NCBI RefSeq assembly: GCF_035046485.1
Contig: NC_085138.1
Coordinates: 340,082,263 to 340,146,262 of the forward strand
Length of the DNA: 64,000 bases
Origin: Aedes albopictus
Taxonomy: Eukaryota > Arthropoda > Insecta > Diptera > Culicidae
Direction: 5' to 3'
In this document: positions 1 to 14,200 of the stretch, one piece after another
How positions within the stretch are numbered: the first letter of the stretch is position 1
Layout: each line of letters begins with the position of its first letter
Translations under genes and position numbers: made by a program
The notes under the pieces: model-generated
Told to the model about the DNA's origin: nothing
What the model saw: the letters and a program-made list of their open reading frames with translations, nothing else
The model's database searches: none

Positions 1-1176
1 GCTCCAGTGCGAGCTAACTCATCAGCCAATTCATTTCCAGCGATGGAAGAATGGCCAGGTACCCATACAAGGTGAACACCGTTTACTGAATTCAGCTCCT
101 CGATTTGAGTTCGACAAGCGATAACTACCTTCGACCTAGAGTTGGCCGAAGCAAGTGCTTTAATAGCAGCCTGGCTATCTGAACAGAAGTATATAACTTT
201 GCCCATTACGTGCTGCTGAAGTGCTGATTGCACTCCGCACATAAGAGCAAAGATTTCGGCCTGAAAAACGTTGCAGTGTCTACCAAGTGAGTAAGACTGA
301 TACAGCCTTAGCTCACGAGAATAAACACCAGCACCTGCTCGACCTTCGAGAAGGGAGCCATCAGTGTAACATACGATGCCGTCTGAAATACTTCTTTCCA
401 AATAACCAGATGTCCACTCTTCCCGGGAAGGGAATTTCGTGGAAAATGTCCTATATGGAAAATTACAAGCAATTGTAAGATCACTTGGAGCAATAACAAT
501 TTCGTCCCAATTCACCAAAAGTGGAAACAACGAGGTGTGTGTTGATGTGCGGTTCACAGGAGTTTCCTCTAGTAGACCGAGTACCCATAACCGGTAAAAG
601 CAAGAAAGTGCTTCTTGTTTGAGATGAATGTGTAGTGGGGCAACGTCAAAGAGAACTTCGAGCGCTGCCGTGGGAGTTGAAGAGAATGCTCCAGACATCG
701 TCATTAAGCACATCCTTTGGAGATGGCCTAATTTTGATTGGATCGTTCTCATTTCGCCCTTTTGCCACCACACAAGACATCCATAGGCCAATATTGGCCG
801 AACAACAGTTGTGCAAATCTATTTGATATACTTGGGTTTTAGACCCCAAGTAGTACCAAAGGTTCGCCGGCATTGCCTGAAGGCCATACAAGCTTTCTTG
901 ATTCTGAACTCAATATGAGGCGTCCAGGAAAGCTTGGAATCAAGAATGACTCCAACGTACTTTACCTGTTCAGTCACATTGATTTCAGAATCAAAAAGAT
1001 GCAAAGGTCGAACGCCATTATGGTTTCGCCTTTTCGTAAAAAGAACAATACACTGTTTTACTCAGATTTGCCGAAAGGCCATATTGGCGACACCAACCCT
1101 CAACTACCTGAAGTGCTCTTTGCATCAGATCGAAAAGGGTGCTGATACACATACCAACTAACAATGTTAGGTAGTC
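1..1176 (-). mobile_element. Non-LTR retrotransposon A, distal part: RT thumb and RNase H
   Basis: This is the 3' half of a non-LTR retrotransposon read on the minus strand and cut by the window start. At 819-1004 the minus strand encodes a typical RT thumb segment (YVGVILDSKLSWTPHI, then CRRTFGTTWGL). At 1-70 it encodes an RNase H end, VPGHSSIAGNELADELA, with the conserved H and D. Frames are broken in between, so the copy is dead. The proximal half (endonuclease and RT palm) lies at 2785-4946 in the same orientation; the two were separated by the insertion at 1177-2784. Endonuclease, RT and RNase H in one element fit the LOA/I group, which includes Aedes Lian-like elements, but the exact clade is a guess. 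Confidence 0.8.
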
Positions 1177-2784
1177 TTTGCTAGGTTTCTAGCTGCACTC
1201 TGAATAGAGTTGAAACCTCTACACTAGACCCGAAGATAGAAAAGAGTACGTAATCTTTCAGAAGCAGTTAGCCAGCCGTACGCGGAAAATGATATCCATT
1301 AAGACACTGTTGCAACTGACTCAGAAAGTTACGGTAGAAGATTGGAAAGTTTTCAATTGGTCAGTCAGTCAGGATTTGTCTATGTAGTGTTATGGTCACA
1401 CGGTTTGTGTTTGTCTCCTTGTTTGATTTTGTAGTATGGTTAAATATGTTTTTCTGCTCGTTAAGTCAGTTGTCGCATGTTTGTTTTTTTTTCATCGAAT
1501 CAATCGAACCCTGTATGTTAAAATATAGTCGATCCTGTGTCAAATTGTTTTCTTGATTTCGCTAATCGTTTTCTACTTGTGTTCATCTCTTGTGTCCTTA
1601 AATTGTCATCGGTCCAAAATCCACAGAAACATGTAACTGAACCACCGACGAACCGACGTGACAGTGGTGATTCAAAAGTGTCCCCCCCAAATTTAACGGT
1701 CGACCACCGAAGCGAGCGATCGCTTCTGTCAAATCAGCGCAGACGCGAACCGTTTCCTATATGAACACACGGGGGTTCGGTGTCGAGCTATCAAATTATC
1801 GCGAGCCGTTATAGAGGTGGCGATAGTGTTTGGCTATTTTTCATCATGGCGTCGCGGACAACAAATTTGAATTTATTTGTTCTAGCTGTCACGTCGGTTC
1901 GTCGGTGACTGAACTTCTGAACATCTAAGCGATAATCAAAAATACGCCAAGTTGGTCAGTTGATAGCAATAAAATTTTAAAATAATAAAGATTTCATGTC
2001 AACTTTCATCCCGCTACAAATACTATTAAAAATATTCAAATTCGTTCAATTGTCCTATCGGTCCTACCTAGATGATCCATGTCATTTTCTACGCTTGGCC
2101 TAGAAATGTCAACCTAGTCGTACACAAGTAACGTTGTTCAGTTAATATAAAGCAGTCAGTTTTTGTCCAAAATGTCACGTCGAACGCATTGACGTCAACA
2201 ATGCCTTTAAGTGTTCGCACGTTAGCTTTGAATCTATCAGCACAATTAAGTGCTACAAATCTCCTTCCCACTATTGATTCTTCGGTCGATTTTAATTGCT
2301 TTATTTAAAGAATATATGACCAACTAACATATTAAAAATTCGAAAAAGCGACTATGACAATAATAAGTTACTATGTAATAAAAATCAACCGAGAAACGTG
2401 GGAAATAGAGCCCAAACAACATTTTGAAGTCAGATGGCTGTAAAAGGTTCCAAAACCTGTCACAAATCCTATAATACTTTTATTAGGATTTGTAACGATC
2501 ATCAAAACCTTCTCAAATCCAACCGACTTGGAACTATTGCTTGGGAATAGACTCTACTGAGCCCCGGCGGTTCCTCCTGTTTATCGAGCATGTCTGATGC
2601 ATATGATCAGCCATACTCCATCTGCAGCAGCCGGTTCGTGATGAACCGTTGGAGGCGCATTAAAGTGTTAAAAAGGTGATATGTTTCACAAAGGAACACT
2701 ACATTACAATAATCAAAATGAAACTCCTTCACTTTAATACCGTCAACCCCTGCGAACTTGGCCAGGGTGCGAACTTGGCCAGGG
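1177..2784. mobile_element. 1.6-kb insertion of unknown class with a 21-bp target duplication
   Basis: The 21-bp sequence starting AACTAACAATG occurs at 1156-1176 and again at 2785-2805, in the middle of retrotransposon A. It therefore looks like a target-site duplication around this block. The right end carries two perfect copies of the 17-mer TGCGAACTTGGCCAGGG (2751-2767 and 2768-2784). A long duplication plus a short terminal tandem repeat at one end is typical of non-LTR elements with repeated 3' tails, which would put the element on the plus strand. No reverse transcriptase is visible. Only short open frames occur (for example 1537-1764), so it is non-autonomous, heavily 5'-truncated or decayed. 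Confidence 0.6.
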
Positions 2785-4946
2785 AACTAACAATGTTAGG
2801 TAGTCGTCGGCAAAACCCTAAGTAGGAAATCTGCTATTATTGAGTTGCCTCAATAGCGTATCTGCTACGAGATTCCACAAAAGTGGTGACAAGACTCCCC
2901 CTTGGGGGAATCCACAAACACTCAACTTTCAAATCCCTGCTAGACGCAATGTCGAGAAGAGATATCGGTTTTTGAGCATTTGATAAATCCAATTAGAAAT
3001 CATTGGAGATATACCATGACCCCGTGCGGCATCCAATATGGCATCGAAAGGCACGTTGTCAAAGGCACCCTCGATATCTAAGAAAACACCCAAGCAGGAT
3101 TGCTTTTGAGCGAATGCCTTCTCGATATCGTAAACAACTTTGTGTAAAAGAGTCACCACAGTGGACTTTCCAGATTGGTTAGCATGTTGGTTCACATGAA
3201 GAGGCACATTGGCCAGATGAACATCACGGATGTGATGATCCACAATGCGTTCTAAGCCTTTCAAAAGAAAAGAGATCAAACTGATAGGTCTGAAACTCTT
3301 TGCTTCTTCATACGACGCGCGTCCCACTTTCGGAAAGAACTTCATAGTAATATCCCGCCAAGATTTGGGAATATACTCTATAGCAAAACTGCAAACAAGT
3401 ATATTTTTCAAAACATGTTTGAAATAATCAATTCCCTTCTGAAGCAAAATAGGATAAATCCTATCTGCTTCAGGAGATTTGAAAGGAGCAAAGCTATTAA
3501 GTGCCCACTCAATCGATTCTATAGTTACTCCGAGCCAAAGCCAGGGAATCATAACTACAACAAAAGACATCAGGTTCATCCGAAGATGAAATATCCACAC
3601 ATGCAGGGAAGTGTGTGCTGAATAAGCATTCCAGAACTTCCCCATCAGAGGAAGTCAGATCGCCATTTGACAAACGAAGTTCGTTCACTCGGAAATCCTT
3701 AGATTTCGCAAGGATTTTGTTTAACCGACTGACTTCACTCAAACATTTGTACAAAGGACCGGAGAGCTTTCCTGTAGGCCTTGCGAGCCGACCTGAAAGC
3801 CTCCGAACCAGCCGAACGTCGTCTGTTCCAACTCTTTCTACATTGTTTCCTGAGTTTCGCCAGATCAGAGTTTCTCCAAGGGGTTCCTCTGTGATCTTCA
3901 CAGACCGTACAGGGCATGCGTTGTAGTATCAACGGCATCATCTAAATCACTTGGAGTGACAATGGATGGTGGTGACGCAGCCAAATCAGTAAAAAGATCC
4001 CAGTTTGTTGACCTAGGATTCCTGAAACGCAATGTCTGCGAAGTAACATTTAAATGTTCAAAAAAGATGTTGCGATGGTCAGATAAAGATTCTTCATCTG
4101 ACACATGTCAATTGGTCAGCTCGTGACTAATTCTACTAGAGCAAAGCGTTATCTAACACTTCCTTTCTAACAGATACCATGAAGGCTGGGCGGTTGCCTA
4201 TGTTAAGTATTGCAAGAGCTGTACTACTTAAGTACCGTGATTTCGGGTGGCTGTAAACATGTAAACTCACCATTCAATAACTCTTGAACCTGATGATGGA
4301 CATTTTTTATTTTTTTTTAAGTTTAAAGCATTATTTTTAACAAATAAAAATGGTCCTCACGTCGATCAATTTCACCCCACTGACCAATTTCACCCGAAAT
4401 CACGGTACTCCATCAAACTGGAGCCTCTCAAGGTAATGTTTGACTGTCCCAAATGATATGGTGAGCATTAGCATCACTGCCAACAATTAGCGGAAGGCCT
4501 TTTGAAGTGCAATAAGCGATGACTTGTTGGAAAGCATCCGTAGGGGATGGTTCATCATGCGGTAAATTCACCGAACAATAGACGTATTTCCTGTTGAGGT
4601 TTCCAATGATAGCACATACATCTCTGGTGGTTAGTTCAGAGATGAGTGTAGCAACTATTGCGTTGTTGACAAGCACACAGGCTCGAGGCATGACACGCGA
4701 GTTTGCCATTTCATGTTTACTGAAAGTAGCAAACACAGGGTTCACAAAGTTTCCTAGATAGAAATTCCCCTTACGAAAGTAAGGTTCTTGTACCAAGGCC
4801 ACTTGGGCTGTACCGTTTTGCATAAGTCTGTAAAGATTGATCGTTGCAGTTCTTTTATGCTGAAGATTGATCTGAGCTATCCTAACCGTAGCCACTACCC
4901 AAACTACATAGGTAAGATTAAACTCTTCGCAATAACAGCACAACAA
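2785..4946 (-). mobile_element. Non-LTR retrotransposon A, proximal part: endonuclease and RT
   Basis: Reading the minus strand from 4946 downward gives an APE-type endonuclease (4428-4946) with the start IAQINLQHKRTA, a VALVQEPYF block and the catalytic block GSDANAHHIIWDS. A linker follows (3509-4104), then an RT domain (2929-3645) with motif A read as GVFLDIEGAFDNV. The frames at 3509-3901, 3735-3941 and 3898-4104 overlap and shift, so the copy is a pseudogene. A TIR element interrupts it at 4231-4409. The element continues at 1176-1 beyond the insertion. A more decayed RT copy of the same family lies at about 55770-56620. Confidence 0.82.
4231..4409. mobile_element. MITE with AGTACCGTGATTTCGGGTG inverted ends
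   Basis: The left end reads AGTACCGTGATTTCGGGTG and the right end is its reverse complement (CACCCGAAATCACGGTACT). The interior is A/T-rich and noncoding. It lies between the endonuclease and linker parts of retrotransposon A, so it inserted later. Size and structure fit a non-autonomous DNA transposon. Confidence 0.75.
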
Positions 4947-5240
4947 AGATCAATCTAGTTGAGGCCAGAAAAACAACAGTTCTCAGGCTGCACTTCTAGC
5001 TAAGCAGATAACTAATAACTGGAGGTCTTTGTCATTGGCTGACCCGTGGAAGCATAAGTTTGGATCTTGTGAGGACTAAAGTTATATTGGATGTTCTTTC
5101 CACATTGTCTACTCACAATTTTGCTCTATGGATTTACATAATCAAAATTATGAATTAACCATGGATTTTGTTTGAAATGTAGAAATCCATCACATGAAAG
5201 AATCGTTGCTTTTTTGGAATTAAAATATATCGACTATGGA

Positions 5241-8200
5241 TTAGGCTATTAAAAGTAGGTAAATATTTGATAAAAAACTTACGATTCTCGTTTCATTCTG
5301 CTTCTTCGCCGAAGCGTAGTTGACGGTCGCCTGATGCAGCTGCCCGAGAAAATCCGGCATCTGCTTCTTGGCCACCCAGTTGGTGATGTACTTGGGAATC
5401 GACAGGCCCGGATTATCAAAGTAGGTCAATATGAACGATAGGCCCGGTTTGCTAAACGTACCACTGGTTGGCTTGATGACCATATAACTCCAGTATTCGT
5501 TGACTCTTTGGTTGCTCGGTTTCTCCGGACATTTGGGATGCTGGACGCTCTTGTTGACGATGACGATAACCTTGCGTGAGCGATCCACAAAGTAGCGCCG
5601 GTTGTACACGTAATCGCGGTTGGCAAACAGTTTCTGAAAATTTGAATGACGGTACAATGTATTTCATATTCAAAGTAGACAGGAATACCAACCGGCCACA
5701 ACATCTCCCAGTAGATTATGCTGCTGTTGGATCCCTTGGTAGTGTCTTCGTCGACAACCTCCAAGCTGACGGCGGTGTTGTCCCACTTTTTCCTATACTC
5801 GACGTCGGTTTGTACATGCAGGAAGTCCTCCGCTGTAATGTCTGGATATTCGACGTACACTGCAATATAAGAGGAAAAGCATTAGATTCAATTTTTATCA
5901 TAAGATCCAGTCACTTTGTCTATTCCTCACCTTTATAAGCATACAGTCCCGCTTTGAGCTCCTTCCGCCAGGTGATCATGGTCTTCTGCTCGATGTACGG
6001 CTCCCATGCGGTGAATTCGTTATCCTCCCGGGACAACATATCGGTGACGTTTTTCGGGCAGCAACAGTACCGGATACCCTCCACTCGGCAGTCGATTTCT
6101 TTCCGCTTCTGACATCGTGGACAGAAGATGGTTTCTTTCTTTAGCCGATCCAGAAAGTTGAAATCGTCAAAGTAGTCCTTTACGTCCTCGTACTCGATCC
6201 GTTCCCGATCCCAGTCGAAGGCGGCGAGCAGGGCCGTTGACGACAGGAGAAATCCTTTGGCATGGCGTTGGGCCTGTGTGTGAAAGGGTAATAAAAGTGG
6301 GAGTGACTGATGAAATTTGATCTCTCGAGATCTCTCTCTAAATTTGGGTAAAATTTTAGGGAAAACACAACTCAATCCGGGTTTTACATTTGCTGTTTGC
6401 AGCATAGTTGTCCCATGTTAGGGATTTCCATGAAACATTTCTCTATACTCAGCGAAGTAAACTACCGAAATTCATCAAAATACGTTATGAAATTTAGCCA
6501 TAACTGGAACGTATGAATGCTATAATAATAATACCTTATAAAAATTGATGATGATACTTGTTATAACCTGATTACTAGGCCTTTCTAATTTTTCAAAAAT
6601 GTTCTGTGATTCTCAAGTCCACCGCCATATTTTGATTGGCATCCAAAAAGAAGTTACTGGTCAAATTGGGTAATATATATGGAAACATATTCTAACTAAC
6701 TTCTTTTTGCTCAAAATTAGCTTAATGCAAGAAGGCCTAATAAGCTTAATGCCAGAAATTCTTCAGAAATTATGCTCCGTACGTACTTCAGAAATTATGC
6801 TACGGATTCTTCAACAGCTTTCTCCTGAATTTTTTGCTGGGATCTTTCCAGGCAATCTTCGTGGTATTCTTCTTCAGGAATTTCTCCAAGAACTCATCCT
6901 GAAATTCCTCCAGAGACCAAAGATTCTTTCAGTTACCCCTCATGGAATTCCTGCAGAAATTCCGCTTGGTCTTCCTCCAAGGATACCTCAAATAACTCTT
7001 CCTGCGGTTCTTCTAGGAATTCCTCTCCAGAAATTCCATCTATGGTACCTGCAGGAGTCCTCCACTGCCGTTCTAAGCATATCTGTACCATGTTGTTTTT
7101 TTACGCATACTGTCCCACTGCTATAACTTAAGTTCTATCTTAAAATCGATGTCTGAAAGATGCTTAACGTTATCATGGAATATTCATTTGTGATGCAAAA
7201 TGGAAAAACTATTAAATCAACTTCAAATGGCTCTGTTACTAAGAAAAACACGGCAAGAATGCAAAACAACATGGGACAGATGTACTTAGAAGGGCAGTCC
7301 AGGTATACTCAATAAAATTTTCTTTTGCTTTCCCCAGACATTTTTGATGGGGTTTCTCTAGAAATTCCTGTTTTGTTTTCTCCAGTAATTCCTAATAGGA
7401 TTTCTGCTGATTTTTTTTACAATGATAAATCCCAGAACCGTACTAAGAGTACATACCTCCATAGAGATTTTCTTGTGATTTCTCCCGAAGCTCTCCAGTG
7501 ATTCCTCTTGGATTTTTTACCCAAACGATATTTCCAAGGATTCCCCATAAATTTCTCATGAAATTCCTCCAGGAACTCCTCTTAGCCTTTATCCAGAAAT
7601 TCCAGCTGGATTTCTTAAGCAATTCCTGCTGTTTTTCTTCCAGGAATTCCTCCAAGGACTTCTTTAGAAACTGTAATTCCTCCCGGGATTCCTTCAAAAC
7701 TTTTGCTGGGATTATTTAAGGCAATCTTCCTAGGATCCTTGCAGAAGTTCCTTCGGTGTTTCCTTCTGGAATTCCTCCCATTTTTTCCTTGCATTTCTCC
7801 AAAAAAATCTCATGGCACTCCTCCAGGTACTCCTCTTGACTTTCATCCTGGAACTCTTGCTGGGATTCCACAAGCGATTCCTGCTGCTTCTATTGGCGAT
7901 CAAATGTGAGGTTAGGTAACGCAAAATTTTCAACTTTGGAAACAAAAATAACATATTACTGATGAATGCATTGTATGTAAGTTATTTGTATCATTAATAA
8001 TTCAGTCTAGGGTTTGTAATTCACTGTTTTAGAGAAGCCCACCTGCGCAATTTAGCTTTGCGTTTGATCGTCAATTGTTTCAGAAATTTCTCCTGGGTTT
8101 CCTCCAGAAATTCTTACTGTGATGCCTGCAGCAATCCCTCTAGGGGTTTCTCCTGGCATTCTTACTGGGATTCTTCTAGGCAGTCTTCCTAGGATACTTC

Positions 8201-11200
8201 CCGAAATGCCTTTGGTGATTCTTCCAGAGATTTTTCTGAAGACTCATTCAGAAACCCTTTACAGATTTTAGAAATTTATCATGGTATTCCTCCAGGAATT
8301 CCAGCTGAAGGAATCCCAATAGAAATCTCTAGAGAAATCAATCGCTCTAAGAATTTCGGGATATAGACCCTAGGATGTACGGTAAGGGCTGGGTATGCTG
8401 CGCAATTCAGATCCCATTGTGATCCATTAGTCTCTGCCCAGCAACTCCTATTCCTACCCCCTCGCGGTACCGGCCGGAAACTGAGCAACCTTAGGGAAGA
8501 TCGGGTAACCAACCCCGGTGGGAACTTTAGTCGTAGGCTAACAGGGAAGGGGGGGGGGGGTTGCTTCGGCAAACCTGAGCGTCTGTTCTCCAGGAGGAGC
8601 GGCTCACAACAGCGTCTGATCCCCATATTAGGGGCGGCTGATCTACGTCCGAGTGCCAGGGAAGGACTCTAAGCTCAACTGTGCACTATGGTCCTCCGAA
8701 AAGTAGGGGATTGGTGTCAGGCCCTACAAGCCAGCCGTAAAAAACATTGTAACGGAAAATCAGCAAGAATAATAAGGACTGTTCAATTTATAAAACGGAC
8801 AACTTGCTTGCGCGATATTTTTTTTTATTTTTCAATAAAATTATTATCAGTTTTTTGTATAACTTTCTATAGCTATTCTCAAATGTAGGAAAAATATAAC
8901 ATTATGCAAAATGTTCTTTATTGTGTAACTGTTCAGTACTGTCTGTTCTAAAGAGGTCCAAATGTTCAATGCGGCATTTCAAATATTACGGTTTTCGTTA
9001 CTAGTTTTACGTTGTCTGAAATACTTCTGAACAATTTGGACCCGATGCACGGATTTTCCGGAAACCGGTTCCGATTGTTCCGGTATCTATTTTTCGAATG
9101 TAAACAAATATCGGTAAGCGATACCTCAAATTTCGTTTTTTTTAAGATACATCATTCTTTTCTGAGCCGTTTTTGCGTTATCCGAAATATTTGCTCCTGT
9201 GTTATATTCAGAAATTCCTATCTACATATCTACCTATAAATTCCTCTAGGAACACCTCTATCTATTCTTCCAGTGATTTCTCTAGGCTTTCCTTTATGGA
9301 TTCGTCTCGATATTTCTTCAATGAACTTTTCTTAGGATTTCTCCAGACAGTCTTGATGGGGTTTCACTAGAAATTCCTGCAGAGATTCCTACAGCAATCC
9401 CTCTTAGGTATCAGAAGCCGGCTCCAGAGTCACGGTATCCTCCTTTTGGGATATTTATTATTAGCTCTCGGAATTCTCCTAGGGATTTCTTCAGGAATTC
9501 CTTCAGAGATTTAAGCTCGAGTAATTACTGGGATTCTTCCAGCAATTCCTCCTAGGAATCCTCCAGTAATTCTAACTGGTGTACCTCCATGAAATCTTCT
9601 AGGGATTGGGATTTCTCCTGACATTATTGCTGGAATTGTTTTGGGCAATATTCCTGGGATTCCTCCAGAAAATTCTCCTGCGATTCCTTTAGGGACTCCT
9701 TCATGGATTTCTCTGGAATACTTCTACTGATTTTTCCAGGGAGTACTCTAGGCATTCCTTCTGATCAGTCTTGTTAGAAATCACAGTCATTGACACCTTT
9801 TCGTCGATATTCGGCTGCTTTTGTCTCCGACATTCGCAACATAAGCAATCAAACTACCGTACGAAACAAAAATGTCAAACGAATGCACTTGACCACGATT
9901 GCGGCTTCGGAAGACGATTCGGTTTTTGTTATTCCTGTCTTCTTCCACAATGAGAGCTGTGTTGGCCATATGTGTGTCGTATTCAATTCAACAAGCAAGA
10001 ATAAGCTAATATTAACATTCATAATCGGAATTGTTCTGAAATCCATGCGAAAAGCTAGAATTAGACAAATGTCATCGTGTCAGACGACTTTGATTTGACC
10101 TTTGTTTATGTTTATTGATCTTCGTCCTACCGCTCGTGTTGTGTGTAAGAGGTAGCGGTAGCGCATGAATGTAACAAAGCAAGCTGACACCCGATTGCGC
10201 CACCGAAATGAAGGTAGTGAAAAGTGTCGAATGTTTAGAAGACTGCTTCTGATATATATATATATATATTTTATTTAAATTTCTTTGTATTTGTGAATTT
10301 TAACTTAATGCTAATTTTTCACACACAGCTTCTGATATACACTCCCGTTCAAAAGTTTGGGGTCACCCCCTCAAAAACATGTAATTTTTTTAGGCCCATA
10401 TCTCCGCCAATTTGTGTCCGATTTCAAAACCCTAGGTTTCATTCAAAAAATAATAAGTCAAAGAAACTTTGAACATGATTTAAAAGAAACTTTTTCAAAA
10501 AATGTTGTATGTAAACTTAACCCAAAGTTGCCAAATTTTCTAAAAAATGAATATAAACTTACGGCAGTGTCGCTGGAAGTTGGGTCGACCAAATTTTAAG
10601 ATGAGAGCGGTAATATGACCCATTTTCTATTAGCTTTCAACTGCTTTTTACATAACTTCGCTAAAAAATCTAGAAAAAAGGTATTAATTAAATTAATCCT
10701 TGATGTCATCGACCAAAAGTTTGGAGTCACCCCTCAAAATGCTGTATGGGCCAAAAGTTTGGGGTCACTATCGTAAAACATGGAAAAGTTTTTTTTTTTT
10801 ATTTATGTGTATTTTAACTAGTTGCTAATTCTACACTCAACACATGGAAAAGTGATTTGTTGATATCTTTGTCATCTTTCATTCAATTTTAATTCTTCTT
10901 GGCTTATTTGAAACAAAATGAATGATACTTATTGCATAGACATTGAACCACACATATTTGTTGAAATTTACATACTAAAACTTAACGTAAAGTTGCCTTA
11001 TTTTTTGAAGCGTGGTAAAATGTGCTAACTTTACATAACATTTTTATATACAAAAATCGTTAAATACGTTAAGTTGAAGACATCAAACATAAATTTAGTT
11101 AATTATCTTTGAAATGAGCCAAAAATAATTTAAATTGAACTATAGATGACGAAGATATCACCAAATCACTTTTCCATGTTTTACGAAAGTGACCCCAAAC

Positions 11201-14200
11201 TTTTGGCCGATACATCATATTGAGGGGTGACCCCAAACTTTTGGTCGATGACATCAAGGATTAATTTACTTAATAACTTTTTTTCTAGATTTTTTAGCTA
11301 AGTTCTGTAAAAAGCAGTTGAAAGCTAATAGAAAATGGGTCATATTATCGCTCTCATCTTAAAATTTGGTCGACCCAACTGCCAGCGACACTGCCGTAAG
11401 TTTATATTCATTTTTTAGAAAATTTGGCAACTTTGGGTTAAGTTTACACACAATTTTTTTTGAAAAAGTTTCTTTTAAATCATGTTCAAAGTTTCTTTGA
11501 CTTATTATCTTTTGAATGAAACCTAGGGTTTTGAAATCGGACGCAAATTGGCGGAGATATGGGCCTAAAAAAATGACATGTTTTTGAGGGGGTGACCCCA
11601 AACTTTTGAACGGGAGTGTATGTTCAAGGAACTTTTTTCAGGATTCTTCCAGGCAATTCTGATGGGATTTCACTAAAAAAACTTTAGTAATACATAATAG
11701 GGTCTATATCCCGAAATTCTTTTAGCGATTGATTTCTCTAGAGATTTCTATTGGGATTCCTTCAGCTGGAATTCCTGGAGGAATACCATGATAAATTTCT
11801 AAAATCTGTAAAGGATTTCTGGATGAGTCTTCAGAAAAATCTCTGGAAGAATCACCAAAGGCATTTCGGGAAGTATCCAGGATCCAGTATCCAGGAATGC
11901 CAGGAGAAACCCCTAGAGGGATTGCTGCAGGTATCACAGTAAGAATTTCTGGAGGAAGCCCAGGAGGAATTTCTGAAACAATTGACGATCAAACGCAAAG
12001 CTAAATTGCGTAGGTGGCGCTTCTCTAAAACAGTGAATTACGAACCCTAGACTGAATTACCAATGATACAAATGGAAGAAAAGTGAAATTATTGCAAATT
12101 CTTATAACTTACATGTAATGCACATTCATCAGAAATATATTATTTTTGCTTCCAAAGTTGAAAATTTTGCGTTACCTAATCTCACATTTGATCGCCAATA
12201 GAAGCAGCAGGAATCGCTTGTGGAATCCCAGCAAGAGTTCCAGGATGAAAGTCAAGAGGAGTACCTGGAGGAGTGCCATGAGATTTTTTTGGAGAAATGC
12301 AAGGAAAAAATGGGAGGAATTCCAGAAGGAAACACCGAAGGAACTTCTGCAAGGATCCTAGAAAGATTGCCTTAAATAATCCCAGCAAAAGTTTTGAAGG
12401 CATCCCGGGATGAATTACAGTTTCTAAAGGAGTCCTTGGAGGAATTCTTGGAAGAAAAACAGCAGGAATTGCTTAAGAAATCCTGCTGGAATTTCTGGAT
12501 AAAGGCTAAGAGGAGTTCCTGGAGGAATTCCATGAGAAATTTATGGGGAATCCTTGGAAAAAATCGTTTGGGTTAAAATTCCAAGAGGAATCACCGGAGA
12601 GCTTCGGGAAAAATCACAAGAAAATCTCTATGGAGGTATTCTTAGTAAGATTCTGGGATTTATCATTGTAAAAATTTCAGCAGAAATCCTATTTAGGAAT
12701 TACTGGAGAAAACATTCGCAGATGATATTACAATTGCTGTACGTGGTGCAAATGTAGTAAACAGCGTGATTAAATCCCAAGAGGCAATCGACGAGATGGT
12801 TCATAAAATTAACAACCTCGGTCTACAAGTATCCCCAACCAAGTGTTCAGCGATTGTTTCTACAAAAAGGACGATGGAGAATGTGCCTCAATTACGTGTC
12901 GAAGATCAAGTTTTGGAATACAGCACATCAATGAAACTGTTGGGTCTACACTTAACACCAACATTACACTGGGGAAAACACTTCTACTACCTTAAACACC
13001 GTGCGGGACAGTTTATGAACTTTATGAAGTCCATCGCTGGCCAAGCATGGGCAGCAGATCCTGGAGCACTTCTGACCATCTATAAATCATGCGTGAGACC
13101 TGTCTTGGAGTACGGGGCAATTTTTTCTGCGGAGCACCCGAAAAAGATGCCATTATACTGGATCGGATCCAATGGCACATAGCATACGCATTCTACTCGG
13201 ATCAACCAAAACAACACATACTGGATCGTTAGAGGTGATGGCTGGACTAACACCGTTAGCCATCAGAAGGGAAGAAGCAACCATGAAATTCATCGAAAAA
13301 AGATATTCCACTAAATCCTGGAACGACAAGTTCGTGAAGACTACAATCAATGGTGCTACTCCAACCTGGCTACGTCGTAGCATCCTACAATACACGTCCT
13401 ACACCGAACGGAAGTTGGAAACATTCGAAGTGCTGCCGTGTTTCGAGTTTGCACTGGACTTGAGACGAAAAGTAGTTCCGGTCGAAAAAACGGTACACCT
13501 CAAACTATCGGCAAATCCATCCTTAAGAGCCAATGAAGTCGTCCAAAATATTCTTGGCTGTCAATATCTAAATGCACTACAACTTGCTACAGATGGTTCC
13601 AAAGCCATTAACGGCACAGCCTTTGCGGTAGTAGACGAATTTGGCCATCCAGTGAGTCAAATCAAGCTTCCGGATCAGATTTCAGTATTTCACGCAGAGA
13701 TACTGGCGCTTCGGAAAGACGTTCAAATTGTTGCAGCTAGACCCAGGGTCGATTATGTCGTACTCACCGATAGCTTGAGCAGCCTAGAGTTTCTCTTCAA
13801 CATTCAAATCACTTCCTACACTCCTGCGGTGTGGTTTGAAATAAAAAAGCTAGTATTAATGGCCATTGAAGAAAAAGGGTCAAACATTATGTTCCTTTGG
13901 GTACCTTCTCATCAAAACATCGAGCTAAACGAAGCTGTGGACGTTGCAGCGAAAGAAGCATGTCAATCGGGTGGGGTAGACTACTACCGATTTACCTGTT
14001 TGGACATTAACGCGCACAAAATCTATCAACGTGTGACAATCAGCGTGGAATGTGGGAACTAAAGGCAGATTTGGCCGCAGCATAATTCCCACTGTATCAA
14101 CACAAGCTTGGTTTAAGGACCAGGGTTTCTCGCGGAGGGAAATCGTATTATAGACTGTTTCAGAAATTATAAATACACTAACGAAACATACTAACGAAGT

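Noticed and set aside
10357..10599. 80-codon conserved protein duplicated at 11359-11601
   Set aside because: The two are the inverted arms of one foldback element, so the similarity is structural and not evidence of selection.
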